Source: Gracilaria gracilis
Taxonomy: Eukaryota; Rhodophyta; Florideophyceae; Gracilariales; Gracilariaceae
Reading direction: 5' to 3'
DNA length: 64,000 bases
Assembly: GCA_030374805.1 (NCBI GenBank)
Contig: JARGSG010000198.1
Span: 124,001-188,000 of the forward strand
In this document: positions 55,524 to 64,000 of the stretch, piece by piece
Numbering within the stretch: the first letter of the stretch is position 1
How the letters are laid out: each line of letters opens with the position of its first letter
Notes under the pieces: generated by a model
Seen by the model: only the letters and a program-made list of their open reading frames with translations
What the model was told of the DNA's origin: nothing
The model's database searches: none
Made by a program: the position numbers and the translations under genes

Positions 55524-56062
55524 CTGCCAACTTTGCAGTCGGGTATTCGTCTGGCATAATGGCACGCGCTCAATCGCAGATGCTAAAAGGCTGTCTGTAC
55601 TTGCTGATGAATGTGTGACAGTGTTCATCAGACAGAATATCCACCATTCGGTGCTGTTTCGAAAGCGCTTGACGATACGCACAAAGAGGAAGGAGGTGGG
55701 CGTCTCCGTTTTCTCGCAAGATGCAAATCTTCCGATTCTAAATTATTCTTGCGCACGAGCATACAAGCGAGCCACGTTATACAGCCTTCATCCACGCGTG
55801 ATACGCATCACGCGCTCGCAAGACCTGAAAGCTCGGGAGATCAACGTTTGGATGATTGCGGCAACTGCCGACAATGCAGCATTCGATTGGGAGGCGCCAC
55901 TGTGTTCCTGCTGGAATGCCAACTCGCCAACTTCCGCCTTGTTGCACGCCACTGGTCAAGCGCCTCTCGAGTCAAACAGCCGTTCGCCATTCCTCGCAGC
56001 CTTCTCCACCGCCTCGCCGTCAGCACCGCCGTCTCACGCTGCGTCAACAGAAGCCCTCGCCG

Positions 56063-56567
56063 ATGGACTTTGCCGCTCTGAACGACAAGTGGTACATCGT
56101 GTACCTCGCGTACATCGCCGCCTTCTTGCCATGGACCGCTTTCAGCGCCAACCACTTCATCCACGCCGAATGGAAAACATTCGCCACACACGCCTTGCGG
56201 GCTACATCAATCTTGTCTGCTCCTCTCCTCCCCGGCCCTGCACATTCTCATGTACTGCGCCGACCAGTTTGCCGCCGCCGACTGGAAAGAAGGCAGTGCT
56301 GCCGTTATTGCACTTGTATTTGCGCTGCTGCACGGCGCCCGCACCGCCTGGGGTTTGTGGCAACTTCATTGGTTTCGCTCGTGGTGCGCCCAGAGCATTG
56401 ATGCCCTAAAGCTGATGGGAGTTCCGTACATGTTGTTACATGCAGAACGTGAGTACAGCCGACGTGAGATCTGGTATGCATATATAAGTAATGTTGGACA
56501 GATGGTTGTGATGCGGATCGCGTGGAGTGTCCCTCAGGAGGGTGAGACTGGATTAGGAGGATGATGA
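56063..56567 (+). pseudogene. Small membrane protein of unknown family, one frameshift
   Basis: ATG at 56063: FAALNDKWYIVYLAYIAAFL gives a first membrane segment. Near 56225-56250 the frame shifts; the next frame reads LHILMYCADQFAAADWKEGSA, then AVIALVFALLHGARTAWGLW as a further membrane segment, and ends about 56567. Around 165 residues in all. No family is recognised. The shift lies in a CT/CCCC-rich stretch, so a sequencing error is possible. The end of the reading frame contains a 57-bp segment that is duplicated downstream. Confidence 0.45.
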
Positions 56568-56707
56568 CCTGTACTCTGCATTTGCGTGTTTTATTAGGTG
56601 TTTTAGATTTTTGACCAGCGCATTCGCATCAAATTAGACTCTACGGATGCGTTACATGCAGAAGGTGAGTACAGCCGACGTGAGATCTGGTATGCGTATA
56701 TAAGCAA
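56435..56707 (+). repeat. 57-bp direct repeat carrying a TATA box, 216-bp spacing
   Basis: 56435-56491 and 56651-56707 start GTTACATGCAGAA and contain GATCTGGTATGC followed by TATATAAG; three differences. The first copy is inside the coding frame of the membrane protein. The second sits about 50 bp before the ATG of the next gene and contains its likely TATA box. Confidence 0.88.
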
Positions 56708-56756
56708 AGAGAGAATGCGTCTCTGGCTCCAGTGGATGTGAACCGAGAGTGCCTCA

Positions 56757-57287
56757 ATGAATTATATCTCATCGACAACAAAACAGGAACCAAAGCCAAG
56801 AGAGCGAAGCACTCCTGCTGCTCAAGAACATCATGTGTCAAGTACCGTAGGCGACCAAGAAGAAAGAAGAAAGAAAAATAAGCTAGAGGCCTCAAGCGAC
56901 GATGCTACGAACTTTGTATCCATCAGTGCGATTGGCACCGGTCCACGTTTTGGCAAGCGAGAGGAACAGTGGTACGAAACGGTGCTTAAGACTTTGACAG
57001 AGCAGTTTTCGAAGCTCAAATTGGCTGGAGGGAACGCTTTGAAGATTTGGGACTATGAGAGCAAGTACTCTGGACAGTGCGACGAGTTTGTGTGGAGAAA
57101 CCCGCCTCCGAGGTACTTGGGCAGCGGAGTGAATGTTCATGGAAACCGGTGGACGACGTTGAAGGGCGGTGGATATCACTACGCAAACCATGGTACAGAT
57201 GGAGGGTTCTACATTCGGAACAGCGATGGCTCTTCGTACCACTTCTCGCCGCGTCGCGGCGGGCGGTACACGCCAGCCCGGCGGTGA
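56757..57287 (+). CDS. Unknown protein with Gly/Tyr/His-rich C-terminal repeat
   Basis: Intact 176-residue frame with ATG at 56757 and a TATATAAG about 60 bp upstream. Residues 1-45 are charged and disordered. Residues 60-110 look helical and globular (EEQWYETVLKTLTEQFSKLKLAG). The C-terminus has an aromatic, glycine-rich motif series (GGGYHYANHGTDGGFYIRN, then GSSYHFSPRRGGRY), a beta-type repeat of the G-x-Y-Y-x-N-x-D-G-S kind seen in some small eukaryotic proteins. There is no signal peptide or membrane segment, so it is probably cytosolic or nuclear. Function unknown. Confidence 0.65.
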   Translation: MNYISSTTKQEPKPRERSTPAAQEHHVSSTVGDQEERRKKNKLEASSDDATNFVSISAIGTGPRFGKREEQWYETVLKTLTEQFSKLKLAGGNALKIWDYESKYSGQCDEFVWRNPPPRYLGSGVNVHGNRWTTLKGGGYHYANHGTDGGFYIRNSDGSSYHFSPRRGGRYTPARR

Positions 57288-58377
57288 CAGGAGTCTAGCG
57301 GCGAAGAGAAATGCTTCCTTTTCGTGCGTGACGTGGACGCCGCATCTTAAGACACGTCATGCACGTGTAAAACAACCTATAATTCCCTGAACTTGATTTT
57401 GTCCTGAATTTTGATACAACGTCGTTCTTTTTGTTTTACATTCAATTCGTGTTGATCCTTTCTGGATACTTCTCTCAGATAAAGTTTATATTGGCATTGC
57501 CGTGAGCAGAAACAGTCCCGTGTCCGAGCGAGGGGGCGCCCATATAATGGAACCATAGCTCTACACGCAGAGCACAGAAGAGCACGCTGTAGGTTGCACA
57601 CAACATTGTATGCCTTTTGGGCCGCGTCCTCTTGCCCAAACAGAGTCTTCCTTGCTGTTTATGGGAAAGAAGCAATTGTCGTGGATGTACTCACTGGATA
57701 CTCTTCGTCAACTTGAGTTTTTGCCACCACTCTCAAGCCGCCGGTTTTCTTGAGGCATATAAGCATACATGAGGCTTACTGGTAGTTCCAGCGGAATAAA
57801 AATATAACATGTATACGGCTTACTGGTACGATGTTGTGAGCTTGGAACAGCTTTGATCGTCCACATCATGCAAATTACGTTACACTGTTTTGTTGTGGCG
57901 GAGATGAGGGAGGACAAAGTCGCACAGAGCTTCAATCAGACCCCTGCCGGGCATCCGCGCCTCACCAGGCATTTATATGGGGCCGTCTGGGTGCCAGTGT
58001 AGTGTTGTCTAACAATTGTGTTACCTTGTAAACCCGCCTACACGCAGTATCCCAAAGTAGATGCATTTGAAATGGTAGATTCACTCCCATTATTCATCAC
58101 TGCCGTAACGCTCTCGGAAGATCTTTTAGTTTGGGAAGAGTGAGAGACACAGAGCGGGCACCAGCCCATGGTGGTCTGATGCACCGTACGGCACAACCGT
58201 ACGCGTTCAATGCGTCCCAAAAGGACAGCGCTGCTCTCTAGGGAGGGTGAGGAGGGAATTCAAAACAATAAGTCCGTTGCCGTCGATAGCGCGATGTGAG
58301 AGCGGAACAAGGCACGATCGGCGACGACGACGCCGAAGCGTTGGTAGATCCTGTGCGGCTGAGTCGATGCGCGCACC
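57288..58377. other. Intergenic region
   Basis: No supported gene. On the minus strand a TATA-like CCATATAAATG (around 57970-57980), and then GGCAGGGGTCTGATTGAA, copy the arrangement seen in front of gag B at 12 kb. This may be the core of a solo LTR or promoter of the same family, but no target duplication could be found. Confidence 0.4.
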
Positions 58378-59179
58378 ATGGTTACCATATCCGTCCCCTT
58401 TTTTTTGTTGTCATTCATAACGGCGTGGATATTTATACTTGATGTCTTGGCGACGAACAGTTCGCCGGGGAATCGTGAACATGAACAGAGAATTAGGAAT
58501 CGCAGACGACTATATTTGGGTATGCAAGTACCCGCCCCTATCTACAATCGAGAGTGTTGAACCAGCTGTCAACGGCTTGAAGAGGATTGCAGTTCCATTT
58601 GATGAGGGAGATGACACCCAGGAACGAAACGAAGCATTCTTGCGCTGCGTTGAAGATAACAGTGGGCCTCTGAACCGTCTTTGTGTCTCCAACACAACTC
58701 TATTCGAAATCGAGGCCGAAAGAATCATGAGGCACTGCTTCGACGTTTCGCTTACAGCCGAAGAAGAGAGCAAAACTGGACCGCTCACATTCACCACAGA
58801 AACCTGCAGCACGAGGCTTGTTCCAGTCGTGACGCAGTCCGAGACAACGGGAGTATGGCTGTGTGAATGCGAGCAGCCTGGCGCGACAGAGTTGTTTTCA
58901 TTCGATGTGGTGGTGGGACAAGCGAATCTCAGCACGAATGCATCTCCAACTAACGCGATCCAGGAACTGGACGAAATTGAAAGGTGCACAGCACAAGCGA
59001 GCGAGCAGTTGGAGGACGTTTGTTCAAATGCACCTGGTGACTTTGACCTCGTCGCTTTGCATGTGTTGGAAGCGTGTTGCAAAAGGGCCAGGGCTTTGTC
59101 GGATACAAAGTTCCTGTGTGAAGCTCTGATTCCCGAAAACGTTGACGCGCTAAAGATACAGCGTGAGCCCCTGATCTAG
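58378..59179 (+). pseudogene. Putative secreted cysteine-containing protein, probable frameshift
   Basis: ATG at 58378 opens a signal-peptide-like sequence (MVTISVPFFLLSFITAWIFI) that ends in another frame at 58560. The long downstream frame (58442-59179, about 245 codons) is hydrophilic, with ten or more cysteines (CKYPP, FLRCVED, RLCVSN, VWLCECEQ, LEDVCSNAP, VLEACCKRA). Cysteine-rich sequence fits a secreted protein, so a one-base shift between about 58465 and 58540 probably joins the two. Otherwise the long frame starts at 58442 or 58480 as a cytosolic protein. Family not recognised. Confidence 0.5.
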
Positions 59180-60208
59180 TATGCCACAGCTTGAACCTCT
59201 TGATAAATAAAAGCACGAAGAATCTTCGTTTTTCGCTTGAGTCGTTTTCTCCCAAACAATTCGAGCGGTCAAACCATTCAGAGAACAGTTTCCTCATGGG
59301 GCGCGGTGCTCGCTGTTTCAAATCCGTTACCCGCACGCCAACTGGTGCATTTTGTGCGGTCAGGAAATTTCACCTTGTGCGATGCAGCACTTGTGGTGCT
59401 TGTCTGAAAAATGGGCAGTCTGCAATGGTGTCAACGTCGGTCGGTCCGAAAAAATGTCTTCGATACCTGGACATGACGGTCGCTCAATTTTGGCGCCTTG
59501 ATTCTTTCTTCGCTGATCGCTTCACTTCTTCAACAAGCAGTTCGTGTTGCAACCATGAAAGCCTTGTCCATCATCAGCGGCCCATGCGCAAACTTGCACA
59601 GCGCTTCGAGAGCCAAATGGGCGTAACTTATATATATATATATATATAAACGCTTTCTTCTTTTGTTTCTGATTTTTTAAAATCAATTACAAGGGTAAAG
59701 GGTTACCACTTCTACAGTTCTAAACGTTAACGAGTGAATTCAGTTAATCGCCTCCAGATTACACACAACAACCAGCGCTGTCGCTCTGCATGGACAGAAT
59801 GGTGTTCTGCAACCAAATTTCGTGCTGACCTAACTTGACCTCGAAGGTCAGCACCAACAACCATCAAGAGGATCCCGAGCCACAGAGCTATGATAACCTT
59901 ATGCCAAATAACCAATGCAGTATGCATTTATCCACCGATCTCAACATGAAGGTGGAGCCTGATGGAGCTCGTTTGCTGTTGGCATACAGGCATCGCGCAA
60001 GTCAGAGATCTGTCTGTCTGTTGTTGAATGTAAGGTATCCTTTTCGCTGCCGAAAAGGTTAGGTAAAGGAAAATGTAAAATGGGAACAGAATGTGGACAG
60101 CTGTACACGGTGCTCAAGGCCTAGCCGCCGTTGGCGGGCCTCTTTGTGTCAGCCATCACTACGCGCTCATGCGCCCAGCCCCCTGAGCGCCCTATCACTT
60201 TGAGCTCG
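59180..60208. other. Intergenic region and probable 5' LTR area of element G
   Basis: Frames present (for example 59191-59649) are not convincing. Contains a (TA)n microsatellite at about 59629-59648. The 5' LTR of element G must lie here or just downstream, but its partner is outside the window and I could not fix its start. Confidence 0.4.
59629..59648. repeat. TA dinucleotide microsatellite
   Basis: About ten uninterrupted TA units. Confidence 0.9.
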
Positions 60209-60288
60209 GGCGCGCCTCCGCGCTAGAGGCGCGCCTAACACCACTACAATAAAATGCCGGGACTCCGCAGCGCCTGCGCGAGTCCCGG
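60209..60288 (+). promoter_or_regulatory. GC-rich double hairpin and TATA-like leader of element G
   Basis: First inverted repeat GGCGCGCCTC / GAGGCGCGCC (60209-60218, 60226-60235, 7-nt loop). Second CCGGGACTC / GAGTCCCGG (60257-60265, 60280-60288). Between them is an AT-rich ACAATAAAATG. Arms are perfect. In an LTR or leader these could form stable RNA structures such as a packaging or pausing signal. Confidence 0.6.
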
Positions 60289-60397
60289 GGGAGCCAGCAC
60301 GGAGAGAACAGTCTCTCCCTCTTTCTGCTGGTCCTTGCTCCCGTTTGCTCTAGCCGGCCCGCTCGTCAACCCCGCTTGCCTTGCTACCGTCTACGCA

Positions 60398-61699
60398 ATG
60401 GACAACGCTACCCCAGTTATGGGCCCAGATTTACGTTCCTCTAAACCACTTTCACCCACCGATCCTCCGATGTTTAAGCCGGAAGGCGACCTCCAAGAGT
60501 ATCGTCGCGACGTTTCACGTTGGGTCGAAACCATACAAGCCGCCGCAGAGAAAGGCACCGACCGGTTGTACAAAACTGTCTACGCCACTCTTGCTCGTCA
60601 CTTTTATGACCGTGGCTTACCTCGTGAGCAGAAATCTATAGTTGATGAGGCAGTCGCTAAGCAACTTATCGATTTAAATCACAACGATCAAATTGAGGCA
60701 GTCAAGGACATCGTCAAACTCATCGCAGTCGATCCTCCGATAGCAATTGTAACACGATTGATCTCATCCTTCACTGAGGTAACTCAGTGCAAGCGTCGCC
60801 GCAGCGAAGATTTGAACGCTTTCGTATCTCGCTTCCGAGGCTTGGCAGCCGATCATCTGATGCATGTTGGACTATCGACTTCCTCTCAAGTCAGTGAGGT
60901 CCTTGCAATAACGCTCCTAAACAACGCTTTACTGAGTGAGGAGACGTTAACCAACGCCAAGTTGCAACTTGTTGCACTAGCGGAAGCTCGTCAAAAAAAC
61001 CAACCTGAGGCGGAAGTGTCGATAACGAAGAGTTCCCATGCGTCCGTTCTCGAGTTCTTCAACAAGTTTGCCGATATATTCAACTCCGACAATGCCCTGC
61101 CGCAACCTTCCGACAACGCTAATACCGTTCGTCGTAAGGCCACTGACCTAGTCAGCGGCGCACACGGGCTCCTCGAGAGTTATTCGGAAGTCATTGAGTA
61201 TCTTAATGACCGAACTCCAGATGAGAACCACATTCGTGACATGTTTTCCACTGGCCCTCGTTGCAAGCTCAACCTTGACGACGCCGTTAAGGTTATACGC
61301 AACTTAACCTTTACGCCCAAGTCGGCAGACAAATCTTATACGAAGGCTGATATCGAAATCATGGTCGGACAACGCGTTCAGCAGGCATTGGCAGCTTACC
61401 AGAAGCAATCACAGCCAAGCCAGAGCACCACCGCTCCCCAGCGCGCACACAACGAACAGCGCGGCAATTTCTCTCGACCCCGCCGGTCAAACAAACGAAA
61501 GACCGAGCGGGAGGCTGGGTACTGCTTCGACTGTGGCTCTAAGACTCATCTCCGCGGGAGTTATGAGTGCCAAAGCCCGTCACACGAAACCAAACGCATT
61601 CGTGCAGTCAAGGAAGGGAAAGGCAAACATGATGCCCCGGCTAAGTCGGACAAGGGTTTTCGAAAAGGATCCAACCCCTCCCAACGCAGTCATCTCTAA
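60398..61699 (+). CDS. Gag of Copia-like element G
   Basis: ATG at 60398 (MDNATPVMG); an upstream in-frame ATG at 60254 would add 48 residues that cross the hairpins, so I prefer 60398. 433 residues. Gag core with WVETIQAAAEKGTDRLYKTV and SRFRGLAADHLMHVG, a basic region (RPRRSNKRKTER) and a zinc knuckle CFDCGSKTHLRGSYEC (C-x2-C-x4-H-x6-C, longer than the usual last spacing). The frame is intact. A slippery heptamer GGGTTTT at 61654-61660 lies 36 bases before the stop. Confidence 0.85.
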   Translation: MDNATPVMGPDLRSSKPLSPTDPPMFKPEGDLQEYRRDVSRWVETIQAAAEKGTDRLYKTVYATLARHFYDRGLPREQKSIVDEAVAKQLIDLNHNDQIEAVKDIVKLIAVDPPIAIVTRLISSFTEVTQCKRRRSEDLNAFVSRFRGLAADHLMHVGLSTSSQVSEVLAITLLNNALLSEETLTNAKLQLVALAEARQKNQPEAEVSITKSSHASVLEFFNKFADIFNSDNALPQPSDNANTVRRKATDLVSGAHGLLESYSEVIEYLNDRTPDENHIRDMFSTGPRCKLNLDDAVKVIRNLTFTPKSADKSYTKADIEIMVGQRVQQALAAYQKQSQPSQSTTAPQRAHNEQRGNFSRPRRSNKRKTEREAGYCFDCGSKTHLRGSYECQSPSHETKRIRAVKEGKGKHDAPAKSDKGFRKGSNPSQRSHL

Positions 61700-61708
61700 C
61701 TGCAGGGG
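61654..61708 (+). promoter_or_regulatory. Candidate -1 ribosomal frameshift signal between gag and pol of element G
   Basis: In the gag phase the sequence is G GGT TTT, an X-XXY-YYZ heptamer. A -1 slip puts the ribosome into the pol frame, which is open from there. Fifteen bases downstream a stem forms: CCCCT (61675-61679) with AGGGG (61704-61708), and inside it GCAGT (61686-61690) with ACTGC (61699-61703). The gag stop is within this stem-loop. Confidence 0.72.
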
Positions 61709-64000
61709 AAGGAGCCTATTCTGACCTGTTTCCCGCGTTCGCAGACGCAAACCCTATCGTCGATCCAGGTTGCCCAAAGAGTGTAGGGTCTTTGTGCGCC
61801 ATTGCACAGCTCTGCGTCTCTTTGGGGACAGAAATAGTTCTCGACGAGCTAGATTGCGAGCCCTTCCTCCATGGCTTCGGAGAGAAATGCGTAAACGCCG
61901 CACCAACCTTTGCCATGTGGAAATTTCAAGGCACTGACGAAAACGGAACCCCCTTCGTGCTACCGTTCTATGTAGTACACGGTAGGGGACCAATCTTGTT
62001 GGGGAACGATGTACTATCACGTTCCGACCTCCTGAATCGGGAGAACAAGATCCGCATCCCTCAAGGGATAGTGGGCAACCACTCCGCACCTGTCCTTCTC
62101 CGAACCTACCATACCGGTTCCGAACTGACGAAGCGCACCAGACTCCTCGTCGTCCCTTCGTGCACCAAATCAGTGAAGTCCTTCTTCACCCATGCGAAAA
62201 ACCTTGCCTTCAGGGGAAATGTCATAAAGAATGAGGAGCGCTTCGCCAAACGCTTCCATCTCTACACCCATTTACGCCCGAAGGACATGAAGAGAATCTG
62301 TCAGCGTTCCGGAGTCCTCACAAGGACGCTCGAAGCCCTGCTACAATCCTCCTTTGACTCATGTTCGACATGTGCGAGCGCTGGCCGCCCACTTGCGTCC
62401 AGAAAGGTCTCTTTCTCCCGTATTTTGAAGGAATTCAATGACCATGTCCAAGTGGACTTCATGTTTGTAGCCGAACTCGGCAACCTTCCAATCCTCCACA
62501 TGAAGGATGCAGCCTCAGGCTTCTCAGCCTCGTGGTTATGCTTCTCAAGGAACATGAAAAAAGCTGCGGAAAGCTTTGTGATCCATTGGATCTCAACCCA
62601 TGGCGCCCCCACAGAACTCTCGGGCGACCCAGAATTCGACTGCGAAGACTTCAGAGCAATGTGTGCCTCGCACGGCATTACATTTTGTGCCAGGCCAGCC
62701 CGTCGCCACAATAAGCTAGGAATCGTCGAGTCCTCCAACGAGGTCATCAGATTACTGATCCAACGCCTCGTTAAAGACCGACAGTTCACGGCTCCTAGAT
62801 GGCAACAGTGCCCCTCTGACCAAAAATTGGTCTCTAGAGCCACATTCCTAAAGAACATCCTGTTAGGTTCGAGGTTCGTATCAAGTTTCGAGCTGGCTCG
62901 AGGGTATAGGCCGGCACTCCAGGGCCTGCCAAAGGCCAGGCTTACGAAGGATCTCGCCGATGCCTACCACGAAAAGGCAGCTCGTCAAGCCCTGCATACG
63001 TTCTTACGCACGAAAATTGTAAGGCACTTTGACAAAACACTACTTGTTCCCAAGACACCTGTTTATTACTTTGTAAAAAACGCAAGGAGGGGACAGTGGT
63101 ATCCAGGGTTTGTCAAAGAGGTCTATGAACACTTCGTAATCGTCTCGGCGACAGAAGACCTCCGCGGTTTCTCGTACACTGTTGCGTACGAAGACCTTCG
63201 CCTACGCCCCAAGTCTAAGCTGCTCGAGGAACTCGAGCGCATAGAACTCGGGTACACCCAATTTCCTCAACCTTCGCCCGACCCTGAAGTGGTCCCACAG
63301 CAGGAACAGCCGGAACTTTCGACAAACCCGCTCGTTCAGATAACAGAGGAGCCACCAATACTTGAAGATGACCAAGAGATGCACACTGCTTTTGCAGAAT
63401 GGGATGACCATCCCCTTAGCTCCGCGTATCTAGCCGGGGCAACAGCCGTTCGTCCTTTCAACATACCGTCGAAGGACATTGGCGAACTCGCATCATCCTC
63501 AACTGCTCTTCCTCCAAAAGCATCCCTAACCTCCACCAAGCAAACCATCTTGAAGCAGCTTCATGAAAAGTTTGGCAACGACCCACTCACGGAACACAAG
63601 CTCCAAGGCGCGCCGAGGTGGCTACTTGATGAATCTATTGCCAAGGAGAAGCGAAACTACAAGGAGAAGGGAGCGTATCGTGCGGTATCCATTCGGTCCA
63701 TCCCTAGGGATGCCAACCTCATCTCCTCTCACCACTTCTTCGTCGTAAAACACGACGGTGAAGGGAAGACCATGAAGCTAAAGTGCCGCCTAGTCCCCCA
63801 TGGGAATAGGGATCGCGAGAAGGACGACCTTCGCTCCGATTCCTCGACGGCGCAGTTTTCCACAATCCGCACGCTCCTCTCCCTCTCCTTCTTGTTCCAC
63901 TTCCCTATCGCCTCCCTGGACGTAAAGTCGGCTTACCTCCAAGCCGGAGAGTTGAAGCGAGACATATACATGCGCCCCCCACGTGGGTGGAGCACTTACA
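61654..64000 (+). CDS. Pol of Copia-like element G: protease, integrase, Tudor-like module, RT (truncated by window end)
   Basis: One uninterrupted frame in the -1 phase to gag, more than 770 codons to the window end. Protease-like IVDPGCPKSVG (DPG at the active-site position). Integrase with HLYTHL...CSTC zinc region and acidic residues in VQVDFMFV, LSGDPEFD and GIVESSNE. Then a small module VYYFVKNARRGQWYPGFV...YTVAYEDLRLRP that resembles a Tudor/chromo barrel. RT begins near 63540: AYRAVSIRSIP, SHHFFVVKHDG, and IASLDVKSAYLQAGELKRDIYM with the first catalytic Asp. Integrase before RT is the Copia order. The reading frame is undamaged as far as it goes, so G may be recent. Confidence 0.87.

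Noticed and set aside
55489..56409. 306-codon open frame on the plus strand
   Set aside because: It crosses the end of the C2 LTR and overlaps the better-supported membrane-protein frames; its sequence is Ser/Pro/Arg-biased as in a shadow frame.
57886..58014. Possible 130-bp solo LTR (TGTTTTG...TCTAACA)
   Set aside because: Flanking 5-bp sequences do not match and no second copy is present.
59191..59649. 152-codon frame ending in the TA microsatellite
   Set aside because: No start context, unusual composition and termination within the simple repeat; not supported as a gene.

Overview
This is eukaryotic nuclear DNA from a repeat-rich genome. Host-type genes are sparse and mostly intronless with close TATA boxes; the rest is layers of retrotransposons and DNA transposons. 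I suspect a florideophyte red alga (Chondrus-like), because of compact intronless genes embedded in Ty3/Gypsy and Copia elements, but this is inference and the window alone does not prove it. There is no prokaryotic operon, CRISPR array or rRNA.

Layout. 1-326 and 11554-11912 (minus) are two halves of one gag gene (element B) split by a complete but decayed chromovirus-type Gypsy element (element A, 327-11553, minus), which itself carries a solo LTR (8072-8549). 12.0-12.4 kb holds tandem repeats upstream of gag B. 13.4-17.15 kb is a STAND-type NB-ARC/WD40 gene (plus) with one frameshift. 17.7-19.05 kb is an intact secreted von Willebrand A-domain gene (minus). 19256-20194 is a non-autonomous Harbinger-like element. 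20.2-25.0 kb is mostly intergenic with decayed coding of unknown function.

25.1-41.0 kb is a four-level nest. A Copia-like element F (minus) was split by a Gypsy element E (25667-39263, target duplication GTCAC). The right LTR of E was split by a two-gene PIF/Harbinger transposon (31108-39094, target duplication ACT). The Harbinger was in turn split by a young Gypsy element D (32239-37590, target duplication GAATC, LTRs identical by eye). All target duplications can be read directly.

41.0-44.5 kb is intergenic DNA plus a basic unknown gene without a start. 44.56-53.96 kb is a second chromovirus (C, plus, 5' truncated), related to A. 53.96-55.52 kb is the 3' end of a third copy (C2) into which C was inserted. 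C and C2 both carry, between pol and the 3' LTR, a related ORF on the opposite strand; this conserved antisense gene is the most interesting candidate for an undescribed component. 55.5-59.7 kb has three or four small unknown host-type genes. 60.4-64.0 kb is the gag and most of pol of a Copia-like element (G, plus) that runs off the window and has a clear candidate -1 frameshift signal between gag and pol.

The relative order of events in the nest is F, then E, then Harbinger, then D. E has about 4 differences between its LTRs and D none that I could see.
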